Position numbers and translations under genes: made by a program. The notes under the pieces were generated by a model. The model saw only the letters and a program-made list of their open reading frames with translations. It was not told where the DNA came from and ran no database searches. This document shows, piece after piece, positions 5,977-7,412 of a stretch of DNA of 7,412 nucleotides; the first letter of the stretch is position 1, and each line of letters opens with the position of its first letter. The stretch comes from Methanosarcinales archaeon (GTDB lineage: Archaea; Halobacteriota; Methanosarcinia; Methanosarcinales; EX4572-44), in assembly GCA_004212095.1 (NCBI GenBank), contig RXIJ01000005.1:1-7412 (forward strand), in the 5' to 3' direction.

Positions 5977-5989
5977 ATATATAAGATAA

Positions 5990-6298
5990 ATGAATTCAGA
6001 AATGTGTCCCGTTTGTGGTTTGCCAAAAGAACTTTGCATCTGTGAAGAAGTGGCAAAGGAACAGCAGAGGATTGCTATAAAAGTTAATCGACGACGCTAT
6101 GGAAAAGAAGTGACTATTGTAGATGGAATCGATCCACATGAAATAGACCTTCATGAACTGTGCACCCATCTCAAATCAAAGTTTGCGTGTGGTGGCACGG
6201 TGAAAGACAATGCAATAGAGCTTCAAGGAAACCACAGTAGACGCATGATGGAAGTACTTATAAAACGGGGGTTCCTGTCAGAACAAATAAGAGTTTAA
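5990..6298 (+). CDS. sui1: Translation initiation factor aIF1 (SUI1/eIF1 family)
   Basis: This 102-residue factor binds the small ribosomal subunit near the P site and controls fidelity of start-codon selection. The N-terminal CPVCGLPKELCIC (C6, C9, C16, C18) is the zinc-knuckle-like extension found in archaeal aIF1. The SUI1 domain follows from about residue 27, with RRRYGKEVTIVDGID (34-48), LKSKFACGGTVKDN (61-74) and IELQGNHSRRMMEVLIKRGF (76-95), which contain the conserved basic loop and the G-x-V motif. The length is typical. It is transcribed alone on the plus strand, divergently from por, from an unusual duplicated promoter, and its TAA is followed after 3 bases by a hairpin like those behind aEF-1beta. 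Confidence 0.96.
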   Translation: MNSEMCPVCGLPKELCICEEVAKEQQRIAIKVNRRRYGKEVTIVDGIDPHEIDLHELCTHLKSKFACGGTVKDNAIELQGNHSRRMMEVLIKRGFLSEQIRV

Positions 6299-6301
6299 CC
6301 A

Positions 6302-6415
6302 CTGCACAACCTCGTTGTGCAGAAAATAACTCTTGAACCACTAATTTTCGAGTGCGCAAGCAATCGAGTGCAGAAAATAACCTGAGATTATCGACTGCAC
6401 AACTTCGTTGTGCAG
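6302..6415 (+). repeat. Stem-loop element after aIF1 (copy B)
   Basis: Two hairpins with identical arms flank this element: 6302-6322 (ctgcacaac, loop ctc, gttgtgcag) and 6395-6415 (same arms, loop ttc), both with 9 perfect pairs. Between them, gtgcagaaaataac occurs at 6317-6330 and 6368-6381, and tcgagtgc at 6348-6355 and 6364-6371. The block at 6348-6369 matches the minus strand of 1052-1073 at 19 of 22 positions, and aaataactct at 6324-6333 matches 1088-1097, in the same order. The first hairpin begins 3 bases after the aIF1 stop. No coding sense was found, and there is no T-run directly after the hairpins. Confidence 0.75.
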
Positions 6416-6651
6416 AGCTGCATAAAAGAATGGTGCCCCGATCACCTATGGGTTTCAGGGTGCTATCACAGTTTGGTAGGAGACATGGCTGGGGGGTAGT
6501 TGAGATATATATTTTTACACAATACAAAATAAAAACAAAACCCATATAAGCGAAAAACGCTAGCAAGCCTTGCACTTATAAGTGCAGAGTATAGTGACTA
6601 CAGACGATGGGAAGTTTATGATCGGAGTAGATATAACAATCCAGGCTAAGG
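6416..6651. other. Unassigned intergenic DNA with a 16-bp palindrome
   Basis: No credible gene, tRNA or known RNA was recognised between the hairpin element and the transposase remnant. A T5 run at 6512-6516 on the plus strand could end the aIF1 transcript. A G-rich stretch (gctggggggtag, 6488-6499) lies just before it. The far end of the insertion sequence probably falls here, but no terminal inverted repeat can be matched because the other end is outside the window. Confidence 0.4.
6571..6586. repeat. Perfect 16-bp palindrome
   Basis: tgcacttataagtgca is its own reverse complement. Its outer TGCAC/GTGCA arms recall the stems of the hairpins at 6302-6322 and 6395-6415, but the rest does not match. 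It lies about 65 bases beyond the broken end of the transposase frame. Confidence 0.6.
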
Positions 6652-7412
6652 CTAAATTAACTTATGTCTCAGGTTATTGTAGCACTGAAACAAATCTATA
6701 TGATTATTTGCCATCTCATTGCACTTAGAAAAGTATATAGTTTTTCGAACCAACCTGGAAATGCTGTATCCCATTGCCAGATTATATCTTCCGATATATA
6801 TCCTGTCCATAATTGACTGTGTTTCTTTTAAATTTTTCAGTATAGCGCCTATTATACTGACTGTTGCCATCACTGGTAAATGTCGCCTTCTCGTTATCTA
6901 TTGGCATTTTACATCGCTTTTTTACGGTTTTCATTAGCTCATTTGCTGTTTCCTGCATTTTTTTACCAGTGCTGTGTGCCGGATGGAGTTTTATATCTTC
7001 ATTCTTTGCTATGTAGATCCAGTAATCGCCATGTTTATCTGTGTAATCATTTCCTTCGTCAACGTTTTTTTGTTTTTTTATGAAAGACCACATTTCATCC
7101 ACCTAAACTCCAGTAAGTTCAAGATCCTTTATTAAAAAGTCAGTTACTTCCCTCGCGTTTCTTGCTGTGTCTTTTACAACATCTGATATCGTGTCGCGAT
7201 GTATCACAGTTATGCGTTCAATGGCTCTTATTCCATTTTTCTCGACCAGTATAATTTGCAGATTAAGATAATTTGGTCCTCTGATAACTTGCGATTGTAA
7301 AAAATAGTGTTTTTGGTCTCTACGAAGACACCACCGCATGTTTTACACTTAAATCGCTGTTTGCCGTTTCTGTCATGCCCAAACTTGACTATGTCACCTG
7401 AGTTTCTCTTGC
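6652..7412 (-). pseudogene. IS1-family transposase, degenerate and partial
   Basis: The pieces read in order on the minus strand as one archaeal IS1-type transposase. From 7410 a frame gives KFGHDRNGKQRFKCKTC (the zinc-finger/InsA-like part; the first residues lie outside) and runs to YNRKLSEDQIILICKL. At about 7249-7254 the frame shifts, best explained by an extra TA (TTATACTG for TTACTG), and continues as LVEKNGIRAIERITVIHRDT. A TAG at 7105-7103 sits where family members usually have Gln, just before VDEMWSFIKKQKNV, which holds the first catalytic Asp. TFTSDGNSQY holds the second. After VNYGQ roughly 30 residues are missing, and the frame changes into RYNLAMGYSISRLVRKT, so the expected third acid (before YN) is gone. 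The end HIDLFQCYNNL breaks off early. It cannot make an active enzyme. Confidence 0.85.

Larger units (their letters stand above)
5667..5989. other. Divergent por/aIF1 intergenic region
   Basis: These 323 bases separate the divergent porG and aIF1 genes. They are markedly A/T-rich and hold no open frame with a credible start. Identified parts are the por promoter on the left and the duplicated aIF1 promoter on the right. Nothing was recognised between about 5760 and 5920. Confidence 0.7.

Noticed and set aside
6420..6520. Possible tRNA or other structured RNA in the G-rich stretch
   Set aside because: No acceptor/T-arm pattern, no GTTCGA-type loop and no C/D-box motifs could be found by eye.
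6258..6575. 105-codon minus-strand frame
   Set aside because: It runs across the hairpin element and into the end of aIF1. Its repeated CSSAQR and CAV segments are just the translated palindromes.

Overview
The window comes from an anaerobic archaeon, most likely a euryarchaeon of the methanogen/ANME kind. The evidence is archaeal translation factors (aIF1, and aEF-1beta paired with a small CxxC zinc-finger protein), a four-subunit pyruvate:ferredoxin oxidoreductase encoded as separate gamma, delta, alpha and beta genes, TATA-type promoter elements, GGTG/GGAGG ribosome-binding sites, and a right-handed beta-helix surface protein of the NosD kind. The species cannot be fixed from the sequence alone.

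Layout, left to right. (1) 1-850, minus strand: the N-terminal 283 residues of a secreted or lipid-anchored beta-helix protein, continuing past the left edge, with six 22-23-residue repeats that are partly near-identical at DNA level. (2) 851-1149: its promoter, plus an array of three tight hairpins that begins 8 bases beyond the aEF-1beta stop. (3) 1150-1602, minus: a 56-aa protein with four CxxC motifs (too short to be picked up readily) followed by aEF-1beta, whose Shine-Dalgarno overlaps the upstream stop codon. (4) 1665-2579, minus: a DraG/ARH3-type ADP-ribosylglycohydrolase with its metal-binding motifs intact. (5) 2580-2789: an intergenic palindromic repeat. (6) 2790-5666, minus: porG-porD-porA-porB, tightly packed with 4-base overlaps or a 2-base gap, a complete pyruvate synthase/PFOR operon. 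(7) 5667-5989: the divergent promoter region, with a 21-bp tandem duplication in front of aIF1. (8) 5990-6298, plus: aIF1 (SUI1). (9) 6299-6651: a second hairpin element, sharing ordered sequence blocks with the one behind aEF-1beta, then unassigned DNA. (10) 6652-7412, minus: a decayed IS1-family transposase with a 2-bp frameshift, an in-frame TAG, an internal deletion that removes the region of the third catalytic acid, and a lost C-terminus.

The por genes interconvert pyruvate with acetyl-CoA, CO2 and reduced ferredoxin, the central carbon entry or exit point of an acetyl-CoA-pathway archaeon. The two translation-factor transcripts flank the ADP-ribosylhydrolase/por block and both carry the same kind of stem-loop element directly after the stop codon. 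I see no convincing new multi-gene system. The most original signals are this stop-adjacent stem-loop family, the duplicated aIF1 promoter, and the homogenised repeats in the surface protein.
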